DNA of 42,488 nucleotides, taken from the NCBI GenBank assembly GCA_022448165.1, contig JAKVAS010000012.1:1-42488 (forward strand), in the 5' to 3' direction. The position numbers were made by a program, and so were the translations under genes. Shown piece by piece: positions 17,138-26,052 of this stretch; positions within the stretch are counted from its first letter, which is position 1, and each line of letters starts with the position of its first letter. Source of the DNA: Crocinitomicaceae bacterium. Its GTDB lineage: Bacteria; Bacteroidota; Bacteroidia; Flavobacteriales_D; Crocinitomicaceae. Below the pieces are notes generated by a model. The model made no database searches, was not told the origin of the DNA, and saw nothing but the letters and a program-made list of their open reading frames with translations.

Positions 17138-18592
17138 TTATCTTTTTCGTCTCTTCATCTTTTTACGCCATTTCCTTCGAATAAACTTCACTCCTAACCC
17201 TGTACCTGTCAGAGAAATCAACGTTCCTCCAAGCAATAAAAAAACCATCACAATATCCCAAAGAGGTCGATTCCATGCTAGAAATGAAAAATCTAAACTG
17301 TGAAGTCCATTATACAACCAGCGCGAGACTCTATTTCGAGTAGAACATTTTAATACAACTTTGGTCGTTTTTGGATTAACATAATATGTTATTCCGTTTG
17401 TTGAATTGAACTTATAGACTGGCAGTTCCTTATTATTGTGTCGACTATAGTAATAATCATCATATTTTTTCATCAATATCCCACCCTCTATAGTGTCTGC
17501 TATAGAAAAAGACTGAATAACAGACAAGTAATCGGCCAACACAGGACTTGTCATACTAGAATCTACACAAATTAAGCTTTGTCCATTTTCGGTATACAAC
17601 TGAGTATATAAACGCCCTTGAAAAAGACTAAATGATGCTTCTTTAAACTCTTTAGTCTTCATGGAATTTTTCCAATCATTCCAAATCTCATCATTAAAAC
17701 AGTTTAAATTAAATTCTTTTCCGCGCCATACCGCAGTCTCTTCATTATTCAAGGCTGTGCTTGGCGTCCAATCAAATGGCGTCATACTCATAAAGCCACT
17801 AAAAACCCATGTGCATACGAATAAACCAAAAAACAATCCTAAATAATAATGAAAGTTATACCATCTGTTTTTAAACCGTTTGAACTTTGCTCTTGGTTTT
17901 TTCTTATACCGAACTATTCCTGTAATAATGCCGGTAATTGCCATAATAAGTCCCAAACCCGCTAAGCACATAACTAATTGCGACCAAAAAGTTGAATGCA
18001 CTCGGATGTCCCTAAAATAAATCCAATGAGGAATTGCTCCAATCCAAGCCCAAAAACGTTCGGAATTTGTGTTAAGTTGAATCAGCTCACCTGTTAAAGA
18101 TGAAACATACACTCGCGTTTTATTATTATCCTCAAATTGGATTTTATACACCGGTAAATGAGGCATGAACTTTTTTCTTGGTATCCATTGATCCAACTCA
18201 GAAATTAATTCAACCTCTGAATTATCCATTATCCCCGTTGCTAATTGCGCTATATTAATTGCTTTCTGTTCGTCTATTTTCAGAACCTCCCCGTTATCCG
18301 CATACTTGGAATATAACTCCCCTGAATTAGTAATCAAATGATATACTGGACGATCTAATTGATAATTGATTCTTATTGATTGAATCTCCTGTATACCATC
18401 CCTATAAAAGACCTCTTTCGGGCTTAAAACGGTTGAATCGAAAGTATGATTGGCATTTAATTCAATCCTGCTTTGTGAATCAAGAGAAGGAAAACTATGA
18501 TACATCATAACAAATCCAGAAAGAAACCAAACGAGAAATAACAAACAAAAAAATGTTCCTAGCCAATGATGTAAATTAATTAGTCTTTTCAT
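17138..18592 (-). CDS. PepSY-associated TM protein (siderophore/corrinoid reductase-like)
   Basis: The protein has 484 residues. The PepSY_TM layout is clear: a first helix LHHWLGTFFCLLFLVWFLSG, a periplasmic part with PepSY-like segments, a second helix (MCLAGLGLIMAITGIITGIV), a third in a repeat of the first motif (FHYYLGLFFGLFVCTWVFSG), and a fourth near the C-terminus (VMVFLLLGGTLISLTGTGLG), ending in a basic tail. The histidines in HHWLG and FHYYLG, plus HSTFWSQ and LHSLDF, are the kind that bind heme in this family, some members of which reduce ferric siderophores at the inner membrane. It follows the TonB receptor gene by 67 nt and is probably under the same cobalamin riboswitch. Confidence 0.87.
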   Translation of the reverse strand: MKRLINLHHWLGTFFCLLFLVWFLSGFVMMYHSFPSLDSQSRIELNANHTFDSTVLSPKEVFYRDGIQEIQSIRINYQLDRPVYHLITNSGELYSKYADNGEVLKIDEQKAINIAQLATGIMDNSEVELISELDQWIPRKKFMPHLPVYKIQFEDNNKTRVYVSSLTGELIQLNTNSERFWAWIGAIPHWIYFRDIRVHSTFWSQLVMCLAGLGLIMAITGIITGIVRYKKKPRAKFKRFKNRWYNFHYYLGLFFGLFVCTWVFSGFMSMTPFDWTPSTALNNEETAVWRGKEFNLNCFNDEIWNDWKNSMKTKEFKEASFSLFQGRLYTQLYTENGQSLICVDSSMTSPVLADYLSVIQSFSIADTIEGGILMKKYDDYYYSRHNNKELPVYKFNSTNGITYYVNPKTTKVVLKCSTRNRVSRWLYNGLHSLDFSFLAWNRPLWDIVMVFLLLGGTLISLTGTGLGVKFIRRKWRKKMKRRKR

Positions 18593-18602
18593 CTGAAAAT
18601 TA

Positions 18603-18628
18603 GAGGTTGTCTAAAAAAAGACAACCTC
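18603..18628 (-). other. Intercistronic hairpin between receptor and PepSY genes
   Basis: The perfect 9-bp stem GAGGTTGTC / GACAACCTC has an 8-nt A/T loop. Read on the plus strand it is followed by ATTTTTT, a terminator-like layout. On the coding (minus) strand the U-tail is weak and the hairpin ends only 10 nt before the PepSY start codon. It may lower expression of the second gene or stabilise the upstream mRNA. Confidence 0.6.
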
Positions 18629-18659
18629 ATTTTTTAACTGAATTTATTTTAACAATGAA

Positions 18660-20768
18660 TCAAATTTTATAGCTAAAACTAAGTTTAATGTTTCTTCCTT
18701 GTCCAAGAAAAAATTGATTGCCGTAAATGGCATCCGTGAAGTAAAGAGCATCTAAAACATTATTTACATTTAAGCCAATTCGAGTTCGATTTGCTTGATA
18801 GAATATTGTAGCATCTAAAATTCCGTATGCTGGCAATGAGTATGTATTATCTGAATCCGTATAGTTGTCACTTACATAGTTCATACCAGCACCGACTCCT
18901 AAACCTTTTACAAAACCATCAGTAAACTCATAACTCATCCATACATTAACCATGTGTTCAGGTGCAAAACGCAATTTATTTCCTGAATTAATTTTTTGCA
19001 AAGAATCTAATTCGTATGCCCTAACGCGAGCATCCGTAAAAGCATATCCCGCCTTTATGTAAAGACCCTTCAAAGGTTCTGATTCTAAATCAATTTCAAA
19101 TCCTTTTGAATCCGCTGACCCGATTTGTTTAAATTCATTTGCTGTTGTCTTTTCCACGATATTATTTTTCAAAATATAAAATGTCGAAACCGTTCCTGTC
19201 AAGATAGCTCCCTTCTGAAACTTGATTCCTCCTTCAGTTTGATACCCTGTTTCTGGGTTAAAAAGAGTACCGTCGTTAGCAATTCTTCTCGATGGTTTGA
19301 AATAATTAGAGTAGGATCCAAATAGGCTGATATCTTTAATTGGCTGATATACAAGCCCAGCCCTATACGTTAACGCAGTTGAAGGTATTTCCGTTTTTTC
19401 TCCATTATTGATAATGTTTCTATTTACATCTATATCGTCAGTGTAATAAGTTCCGTTAAAGATATCGTATCTCAGCCCTATTAGCGCTTTTATCTTATTG
19501 GAAACCTTTATCCAATCTTGTAAAAAGAACCCATTCACCATTTCTTCTTTTACTTGAACACGATCATCATAAGCTTCAATATGCCCTTGATTTAATGTTG
19601 GATTGACTACTGAAACAGTTGTAAAAGCACCTGGCCCTGTGACCCCGCCCCTAAAGGTTTTTCGATCCAAATAACTAAATGAATGTCCAACTAAAGCTTT
19701 ATGTTCAATATTACCTGTTGAAAAACTATAAGTTAAATCGAACTGATTTTGAACTGGCTTTGTGACATGATTGAAGTAAAATGGAAATCCTCTCGTAATA
19801 GAATCTTGCGTAGCATTGAAATACAACCATTCTGTTGATAAATAATCAATGTCATCAAATGACCAGGAAGCGAGGTTCGAAATTTTCAAATTGGAATTAA
19901 ACATATGAGTATATTTCAATTGAAAATCAGCACGTTTGTGTTTTAAATAATCTTGAGGGTCATTATACCGTGTTTCTGGATTCATACCAGGTATAATATT
20001 TCCATCTTCATCAACTGGAATTCCTGTATCAGTATCGTAGAGGTCATTATTTCCTTGGATATAAAGTTCAAAACGATCCTTCTTCGTTGGAGTGAAATCA
20101 AACATTACAGATAAATTGTTTGTTTCTACTCCATAATCTCTCCATCCATCACTTCGAGTGATTCCAAAATCAACCCTATAGCGGATGTTTTTTGAAATTG
20201 ACCCACCATTACCGACAGTCATTTCATAAGAATTGTAGCTTCCATAAGAAGCTTTAAAGTTGGATTTTTGTTTGTATGTTGGCTTCTTACGAACGATGTT
20301 GATAATTCCACCTAAGGCAGAATGTCCATACAAAACACTCGCTGGTCCCTTTAGTACTTCAATTCTTTCAACATTTGCAAGATTTGTTGATGGAGCGCTT
20401 GTGGAAATGTTGTGTCGCTCATCCCTAACTCCATCCACTAACATTACAAAATTATTGAACCCTCTAACTCTGAATGTTTGAAATCCTCCATACCTATTAA
20501 TTGGTCGTACGCCAGTTGCACTTTTCGCCGCATCGCCCAAGCTAGATACATTTCTCTGTCCAATAACCTTAGCGTTTACACTATTAATGACCACTGGATT
20601 ATCCAATGCTTTTACCCTAAGTTTGCCAACCTCAGGAAGATTTTTCTTATCCGTCTGAACGACAACTTCTTTGTAATTAGAAATTTTTAACGTGTCTTTG
20701 ACATCCTGAGCCTTTAGACCTTTACAAGTAAAAAATAGAAGACCAACGAATACAATTTTCGTTCTCAT
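18660..20768 (-). CDS. TonB-dependent outer-membrane receptor, siderophore-receptor type, under cobalamin riboswitch
   Basis: The protein has 702 residues with a signal peptide (cleaved near KGLKAQ). Residues ~35-180 form the plug domain, with LGDAAKSATGVRP, FRVRGFNNFVMLVDGVRDE, and VERIEVLKGPASVLYGHSALGGIINIVRKKP, the typical siderophore-receptor signature. The remainder is a 22-strand beta-barrel ending in FSYKI. There is no carboxypeptidase-like N-terminal domain, so it is not a SusC-type glycan receptor. On sequence it would be called a ferrichrome-type receptor, but an adenosylcobalamin riboswitch precedes it. A corrinoid, or a cobalt chelate, is therefore the better-supported substrate. 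No BtuFCD transporter gene is in the window. It forms a unit with the downstream PepSY reductase. Confidence 0.92.
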   Translation of the reverse strand: MRTKIVFVGLLFFTCKGLKAQDVKDTLKISNYKEVVVQTDKKNLPEVGKLRVKALDNPVVINSVNAKVIGQRNVSSLGDAAKSATGVRPINRYGGFQTFRVRGFNNFVMLVDGVRDERHNISTSAPSTNLANVERIEVLKGPASVLYGHSALGGIINIVRKKPTYKQKSNFKASYGSYNSYEMTVGNGGSISKNIRYRVDFGITRSDGWRDYGVETNNLSVMFDFTPTKKDRFELYIQGNNDLYDTDTGIPVDEDGNIIPGMNPETRYNDPQDYLKHKRADFQLKYTHMFNSNLKISNLASWSFDDIDYLSTEWLYFNATQDSITRGFPFYFNHVTKPVQNQFDLTYSFSTGNIEHKALVGHSFSYLDRKTFRGGVTGPGAFTTVSVVNPTLNQGHIEAYDDRVQVKEEMVNGFFLQDWIKVSNKIKALIGLRYDIFNGTYYTDDIDVNRNIINNGEKTEIPSTALTYRAGLVYQPIKDISLFGSYSNYFKPSRRIANDGTLFNPETGYQTEGGIKFQKGAILTGTVSTFYILKNNIVEKTTANEFKQIGSADSKGFEIDLESEPLKGLYIKAGYAFTDARVRAYELDSLQKINSGNKLRFAPEHMVNVWMSYEFTDGFVKGLGVGAGMNYVSDNYTDSDNTYSLPAYGILDATIFYQANRTRIGLNVNNVLDALYFTDAIYGNQFFLGQGRNIKLSFSYKI

Positions 20769-20928
20769 TATATTTGATTTAATAATTTACACTACTAAAT
20801 CCATAAATCAAGCGTAGGGGCAACAAGAATACCATTCAAGAGCATAAGACTCCACCCAGAATCGAATACAAACAAACAATATATCATGTCTCATAGCCTT
20901 TATTCCCGAAAGCATGGATCACATTACC

Positions 20929-21104
20929 GCTTTATGGCAGGTCTTCTGACTTACTCCCTTTTTTAAGTCTTCCCATTCGTCATTTAACAAACAGTGACAT
21001 TCATAAAAAAGCTCTCATATTGAGATGAAGCTTACAGCTGCGGGTACAGTTCTCGAATTACACGAGATTCCCTTTTAATCTTGGTACAACAAGTACCATA
21101 AAGC
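20929..21104 (-). ncRNA. Cobalamin riboswitch (AdoCbl-type)
   Basis: Read on the minus strand, the element starts with a 9-bp P1 helix (GCTTTATGG, closing with CCATAAAGC at the far end). It contains the family landmarks in order: AAAAGGGAAT, ACTGTACCCGCAGCTGTAAG (B12-box core), CACTG, GGGAAGAC, GTAAGTCAGAAGACCTGCC. It ends ~160 nt before the TonB receptor start. In this class, cobalamin binding normally shuts expression off. How the switch acts here (terminator or masked start) is not clear, because the 160-nt region after it shows no obvious terminator. Confidence 0.93.
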
Positions 21105-21333
21105 ACTGCGAAAGTAATTATTTTTCCAACGTTGGTTATTGAAAATCTGAAAAAATTGTATCAAATCATGTGAATATTAGGGAAAACCCTTTTACCTGAT
21201 AGTACAATAAAATGATAGATAGACATCTTATTTATTTCAAACATCCCTGATCAAAGCTACTCTGCTCATAATCCATAAGAGTTCGTTTTTTCCTGTAGAT
21301 TTAAGTAAAGTTAATTCGACGGAATTATTTTAA

Positions 21334-22914
21334 TTATTCATTAAAATAGAACTCATACTTACCGACTTTCCCATCTAAAGAAAAGCGAACACCACCAACT
21401 TTATTTACCAATTGTTTAATCAAATTTAACCCTGTTCCACTAGAATTGTTCTCGTCAAACGATGAGTAATCTTGATACATGAAAAAGAACAAATCTCCTT
21501 GCTTTTCAATTAGAATCTTTACCTTTTTATCAAGCCCTTTTTTATGCTCAATGGTATTCGATAACATTTCATTAAAGATTAATCCAAAATAAACGATTCG
21601 TTCACTCTTGATTTCTACTTTGTCTATTTTCTTTTCAAGTAAAAATGCGTCTGAAGAAATTTTATCATTCAATTCAATGATCGCACTGAAATATTGATTT
21701 ATTTCAATTCGTTCATTGTGAACTTCTAAATACAATTGCTTATGCAGAGCACTAATTGTCCTGATCTTTCCTGACATATGATCGAAAGCTTTAGCATCTG
21801 ATTTTTTCAAATTCTTAGATGCATATTTCAACATAGAAATAATCATTTGTAAATTATTCTTAATTCTATGATTACTTTCAACTAATAGTACTTGATATCT
21901 ATCATTTGCTTCAACAATTCGTCGTTTCAACTTCCTTTCTCTAATTAATAACATAATTGACCCTAAAATCAAAATAAGAAGAACTGCTAAGTAAATATTG
22001 AGTTCTTTTTTGATTTTAACTTCTTTCTCTATTTGAATTCCTTTCTCCTCAATTTCATTTTCATACTTCTCTATTTCATATAAGGTTCTAAACGCATTCA
22101 ATTTCAATGAGCCAGTGCTCTCTAAATTTGTAACCTCTCTCTTACATGATTTAAGCGCCCAATAATTGGCACTAGCCGTATCTTTCTTTTTATTATAATA
22201 ACTAGAAATAACAGCATATAATTCCCTCTCAGCTGTATACCATTCTTTGTCTTGGACAATATCAAATAATTCATTAAATATTCTCATGACGTTCGCTGAA
22301 TCTTCTCTTGTTTCAAAAGTCCTTAACATGTTGGTCCTAGCACCGACATAGTTATGCGTATCCTTTGTTTCAAGAAAAAGGTCTGAAGCTAGCTGCAAAT
22401 AGTAGAGTCCGGAGTCTGAATAATAATTCGAAATAGAATATCCTAATTCATTATATAAGCCTGCTTGAATATTTTTTAAGTCGTACTTATTTGCTAAAAT
22501 CAAGGCACTATCTAAATAATGTCTAACGGAATCATATTTTCGTGAATCGTCTAAATCATTCGCTCCTTCATTATACAGAGCTGCTATTCTTCCTAATTTT
22601 TCCGCATGTAACGACGGGTGATTACCTGATTTATCTAGTTTCTTCAAAATACTCAGTCCCTCTTCAAAATCTCCTGTTTTCCTCATCAATTCTGCGAGAA
22701 ATATTTTCCCCATGATTACCTTCTTCTCTTGATTATGAAAACTAGCAATCTCAATTGCTTTGTTTATTTCTTCTGAAGCTTCAGCAAACAAGGCAACATC
22801 TTCATATTTTTTAGCAAGAAAATAAGAATCCTCAAAAGAACCAGAAGAGGCTACCTTTTGTCCTAGAAGACCAATAGTATGGGTAAAACATAATAATAAT
22901 AACAGACGATTCAT
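21334..22914 (-). CDS. TPR-containing sensor histidine kinase (HisKA_2 type), orphan
   Basis: The protein has 526 residues. A signal peptide/N-terminal helix is followed by TPR-like repeats (~30-290) predicted to lie outside the cytoplasm, one membrane helix (~306-324), and a coiled segment. The kinase core has the HisKA_2 dimerisation helix ESNHRIKNNLQMIISMLKYA (His349 is the likely phosphorylation site), the N-box FNEMLSNTIEH (N449/N453) and a G-box SSGTGLNLI (~491-499). The D-x-G box is weak (QDYSSFDENN). No response regulator gene is adjacent, so its partner is elsewhere. The architecture resembles the TPR-LuxR protein at 32.8-34.4 kb, with a different output domain. Confidence 0.87.
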   Translation of the reverse strand: MNRLLLLLCFTHTIGLLGQKVASSGSFEDSYFLAKKYEDVALFAEASEEINKAIEIASFHNQEKKVIMGKIFLAELMRKTGDFEEGLSILKKLDKSGNHPSLHAEKLGRIAALYNEGANDLDDSRKYDSVRHYLDSALILANKYDLKNIQAGLYNELGYSISNYYSDSGLYYLQLASDLFLETKDTHNYVGARTNMLRTFETREDSANVMRIFNELFDIVQDKEWYTAERELYAVISSYYNKKKDTASANYWALKSCKREVTNLESTGSLKLNAFRTLYEIEKYENEIEEKGIQIEKEVKIKKELNIYLAVLLILILGSIMLLIRERKLKRRIVEANDRYQVLLVESNHRIKNNLQMIISMLKYASKNLKKSDAKAFDHMSGKIRTISALHKQLYLEVHNERIEINQYFSAIIELNDKISSDAFLLEKKIDKVEIKSERIVYFGLIFNEMLSNTIEHKKGLDKKVKILIEKQGDLFFFMYQDYSSFDENNSSGTGLNLIKQLVNKVGGVRFSLDGKVGKYEFYFNE

Positions 22915-23024
22915 TTATTCGGAATGATACATTCAAGTATAAGTTACATTTATTATCTCTTAGCAATCCGATTTAGACGAAAATACTTTTAGGATCTTCA
23001 AATATTTATTTTGTTTCGGGAGCC

Positions 23025-24203
23025 TCATAAACCCTCAAAGATAATAGGTTTCAATCCATGGACCAATTTATTAGAATACGGTGCTTTTTGAGACATAATT
23101 ATCACAATTAAGTCGTCTTTTGGAGAGATATAAAAATGTGTACTCCCTATACCATTCCATCCGTAATCGCCTTGATGTCCTTGATTGCCCCATTCTTTCA
23201 TATTTACCATAAAACCAAGTCCGAACCCAATTAGCACTTCATTGTTGTTTTTATAAACCCCCTCACCCTCCGGCAATTGATTTTTTTTCATTTCAACAAT
23301 AAGGTCTGAACTAATTAACGTGTCATTATTAAAAATACCATCGTTGAAAAGAAGCTTACAAAACTTCAAGTAATTCGAACTTGTTGAAACCAATCCACCA
23401 CCACCTGATTGCATTCGTTCCTTTAAATAATCCGTTGATTTGTACGACTCTTTAAGCTTCAAATTATTCTCATAATAAGAACAGAATCTACCTGTTTTTG
23501 ATTTAGGCAACTTAAAATGGGTATCACTCATTCCTAACGGGTCAAAAATATTTACTTTAAGAAATTCTGATAAGGACTTACCGCTTACCCTTTCTATTAA
23601 GCATCCCAATACATCAACTGATAAACTATAGTTATATTTTGTGCCAGGGTTACTTTGCAGGGGAAATTTTGACAATCGTTGAATCATTTCATTTGTATTA
23701 CCAACGAATAAAGGATGATTTTGGTTGTACAACTTATCCACTTTCGAAGTGCCCAAACCAAAGCCGTAAGCAAACCCTGACGTATGCCGAAGTAAATCTC
23801 TGACAGTTATTTTCCCTTTACTCTTCACCTGTCTTTTCTTTTCTAAAACCATCAAGTTTTTCAGCTCTGGAATATACATTTCTATTGGGTCATCCAGCTC
23901 AATTGAGTCTCGGTCCACCAACAGCATCGTGGCTAATGACGTTATGGGCTTTGTCATGGAGTAAATTCTAAAAATAGAAGATGTATCCATCAATATATTG
24001 TCTTCAATATCCTGATAACCATAAGCACTATGCATTAAACTTTTTCCTTTATGAGAAACTAAAACAACCGCTCCGGCAATATTTTTTTGACTTATTTGAT
24101 TCTGAATAAATTCATCAACCATTAATTCATTCTTCAGCTGCTGAGCATTGATGCTGACAAAGGGAAAGAGAAAGAGAAATGCGCCAAGAAAAAGTTTAGT
24201 CAT
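23025..24203 (-). CDS. Beta-lactamase/EstB-family serine hydrolase, secreted
   Basis: The protein has 392 residues with a signal peptide (ends SINAQ). The class C beta-lactamase / DD-peptidase fold motifs are present: S82-M-T-K85 (nucleophile and base), YSLSVDVLG at Y192 as the second motif, and a C-terminal GDYGWNGIGSTHFYISP loop. The YSLSxD form, and the WNGIGSTHF form of the third motif, are those of EstB-like esterases rather than true beta-lactamases. It probably hydrolyses an ester or D-amino-acid amide in the periplasm; the substrate is unknown. It lies between the sensor kinase and lectin genes, with gaps over 100 nt on both sides, so it is probably monocistronic. Confidence 0.88.
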   Translation of the reverse strand: MTKLFLGAFLFLFPFVSINAQQLKNELMVDEFIQNQISQKNIAGAVVLVSHKGKSLMHSAYGYQDIEDNILMDTSSIFRIYSMTKPITSLATMLLVDRDSIELDDPIEMYIPELKNLMVLEKKRQVKSKGKITVRDLLRHTSGFAYGFGLGTSKVDKLYNQNHPLFVGNTNEMIQRLSKFPLQSNPGTKYNYSLSVDVLGCLIERVSGKSLSEFLKVNIFDPLGMSDTHFKLPKSKTGRFCSYYENNLKLKESYKSTDYLKERMQSGGGGLVSTSSNYLKFCKLLFNDGIFNNDTLISSDLIVEMKKNQLPEGEGVYKNNNEVLIGFGLGFMVNMKEWGNQGHQGDYGWNGIGSTHFYISPKDDLIVIIMSQKAPYSNKLVHGLKPIIFEGL

Positions 24204-24327
24204 GATTTTAGCTTTGATCGAATGAAATCAAGAATTGAACCAATTATTTATAACAGCTATAACGGATAAAGTATGTGAGAACTATAACGCTTAGAATCAA
24301 GTTTGACGTTAATTAATGATTTTATAT

Positions 24328-25809
24328 CTAATCCGCAATTAAATGTAGATAACCATGCTTTGACTCAGTGTTTTCATGAAAAATATCTGAATAGGTCACT
24401 GAATAAAAATAGGTTCCTTCCGAAGCAGCGGTGCCATTAATCATTCCATCCCAGCCAAGTACACTATTTCCAAAAGTATATTCATAAACTATATTTCCCC
24501 ACCTATTTCGTATAACAAACGTTTCCACATCGACCCATTTTGGGTCCACCCCAAATATTGGAATATATAAATCATTCACCCCATCACTATTTGGCGTAAA
24601 TACATTTGCGAAATCTACTATTGGCTCACAGTAGTTCTCTACATAAATAGAATCAATACTAAAACATGAATTAATTGGTTCCGTAATAATTACTGAATAC
24701 CAACCAACATACCCATTATCAACTATGATTTGTGCATTCGGAAACGGTGGAGACCATTCGTAGTTCATTCCGGGGTTCAGAGCATCCAAGGTTACATCTC
24801 CTTTATCAGGACAATATATCATACTATCTTCTTGAAATGGTAAAACAGGCAATGAAACTATTTCGACTTCTGCTGTATCAGAATAATTATTGTTATTAAA
24901 CGTAATGTCCAATATGTAGTTTCCCGATTCACTGATGTACACTATAGTATCATTAAGGTCAAAAGGATTGGCGTAATCAATCGTATTCCAATCTATCAAG
25001 GTATCACCTGCTTCAGAAGACCATGTGTAACTTGTAATATTATCCGTATAAAAACTCAATTCAGCACTATCAGGATAACATGCAATAACATCTTCTACAT
25101 GAATACTAGTGTAGGGAAAACAAATCTGTTGAAGATTTGTTGAACCGCCAGTTGAAGAGGTGAATCCCCAAAAGACAAGCGTATCTCCGCCAAAAACATC
25201 GTTAATTAAGTCAACCGAATGAGACATTCTCAAATCACCATCAAAATACATTTCTAATACTTTTAATGGCGCATTCCATACAATCCTTGTATTATGGTAA
25301 TTTCCATCTTCGACATTAGTGCCCATAGGATTCAAAGAAACGGCTCCTACGAGTGGAGATATAAAATCAGCATCTTGATACATACCAGTATGGTCTTCAG
25401 GAATATCATCATTTGCTGCTCCATTATTCCAAGTGTCATATTCGATTCCAATAGAAGGTACAATCCCCTCATAACCAATACCTCCTCCGACACTACCAAT
25501 GTTTGTGGCGTTAATCCCCCTCATAACAAAAGCAAAGCCATCAGCACCATTTGCATCATTAGATCCAAGTGTTAAGCAAAAAAGTGCATCAAAGCTATTA
25601 GATAAATCGATCGGATCGTCATCCCAAACAGCACCTGCTTGTCCCGTAGCATCATCCGTCAGTGTGAAACATGTATCAACATCAGGACACACGGGAGATA
25701 CAATATCGTTAATCCCATAAGCATCTCCGATAACTGTATACGTATTTTGCCCAAATGAGGGTATTCCTCGCAATAAAACAATTAGTATTAAAACCTGTAT
25801 CCGTCTCAT
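24328..25809 (-). CDS. L-type lectin-domain protein with CHU_C (type B) T9SS sorting domain
   Basis: The protein has 493 residues with a signal peptide (ends SFGQ). Residues ~25-240 look like a legume-type lectin beta-sandwich: ADGFAFVMRGI, GGIGYEGIVPSIGIEYDTW, DHTGMYQD, and ALKVLEMYFDGDL-like strands. An Ig/PKD-like middle follows. Residues ~395-493 are the CHU_C domain: FANVFTPNSDGVNDLYIP, FVIRNRWGNIVYEY and WDGMINGTAASEGTYFYSV. This is the type B signal of the T9SS, usually leaving the protein cell-attached or released. The lectin part likely binds a glycan; the ligand is unknown. A 9-bp inverted repeat lies in its upstream region. Confidence 0.88.
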   Translation of the reverse strand: MRRIQVLILIVLLRGIPSFGQNTYTVIGDAYGINDIVSPVCPDVDTCFTLTDDATGQAGAVWDDDPIDLSNSFDALFCLTLGSNDANGADGFAFVMRGINATNIGSVGGGIGYEGIVPSIGIEYDTWNNGAANDDIPEDHTGMYQDADFISPLVGAVSLNPMGTNVEDGNYHNTRIVWNAPLKVLEMYFDGDLRMSHSVDLINDVFGGDTLVFWGFTSSTGGSTNLQQICFPYTSIHVEDVIACYPDSAELSFYTDNITSYTWSSEAGDTLIDWNTIDYANPFDLNDTIVYISESGNYILDITFNNNNYSDTAEVEIVSLPVLPFQEDSMIYCPDKGDVTLDALNPGMNYEWSPPFPNAQIIVDNGYVGWYSVIITEPINSCFSIDSIYVENYCEPIVDFANVFTPNSDGVNDLYIPIFGVDPKWVDVETFVIRNRWGNIVYEYTFGNSVLGWDGMINGTAASEGTYFYSVTYSDIFHENTESKHGYLHLIAD

Positions 25810-25847
25810 ATAAAATTAGTTATTCCTAAAAACATGAATCTAAATTC

Positions 25848-25885
25848 GTATTCACTGTTCACAATAATAGCTTACAAGTGAATAC
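25848..25885 (-). promoter_or_regulatory. Inverted repeat upstream of the lectin gene
   Basis: GTATTCACT (25848-25856) and AGTGAATAC (25877-25885) form a perfect 9-bp dyad with a 20-nt spacer, 39 nt before the lectin start codon. It could be an operator or a 5'-UTR stem. I saw no consensus promoter to decide which. Confidence 0.4.
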
Positions 25886-26052
25886 TCATTAATAAATCAC
25901 CTTTGTTTAGATATTATCTCCTGAAACAATATTGCCACAATAAACTAATCTATCGAAACAATGTACTGATACAAAACCAATACATCTCAAATTTTACACC
26001 TTTCAGAGCAGCCCTGCATTCCCTTAAAAAATGAACCTTTTACCCTATTCAA

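Noticed and set aside
18660-20768. SusC-type glycan receptor
   Set aside because: There is no N-terminal carboxypeptidase-like domain, no SusD gene nearby, and the plug signature is of the siderophore class.
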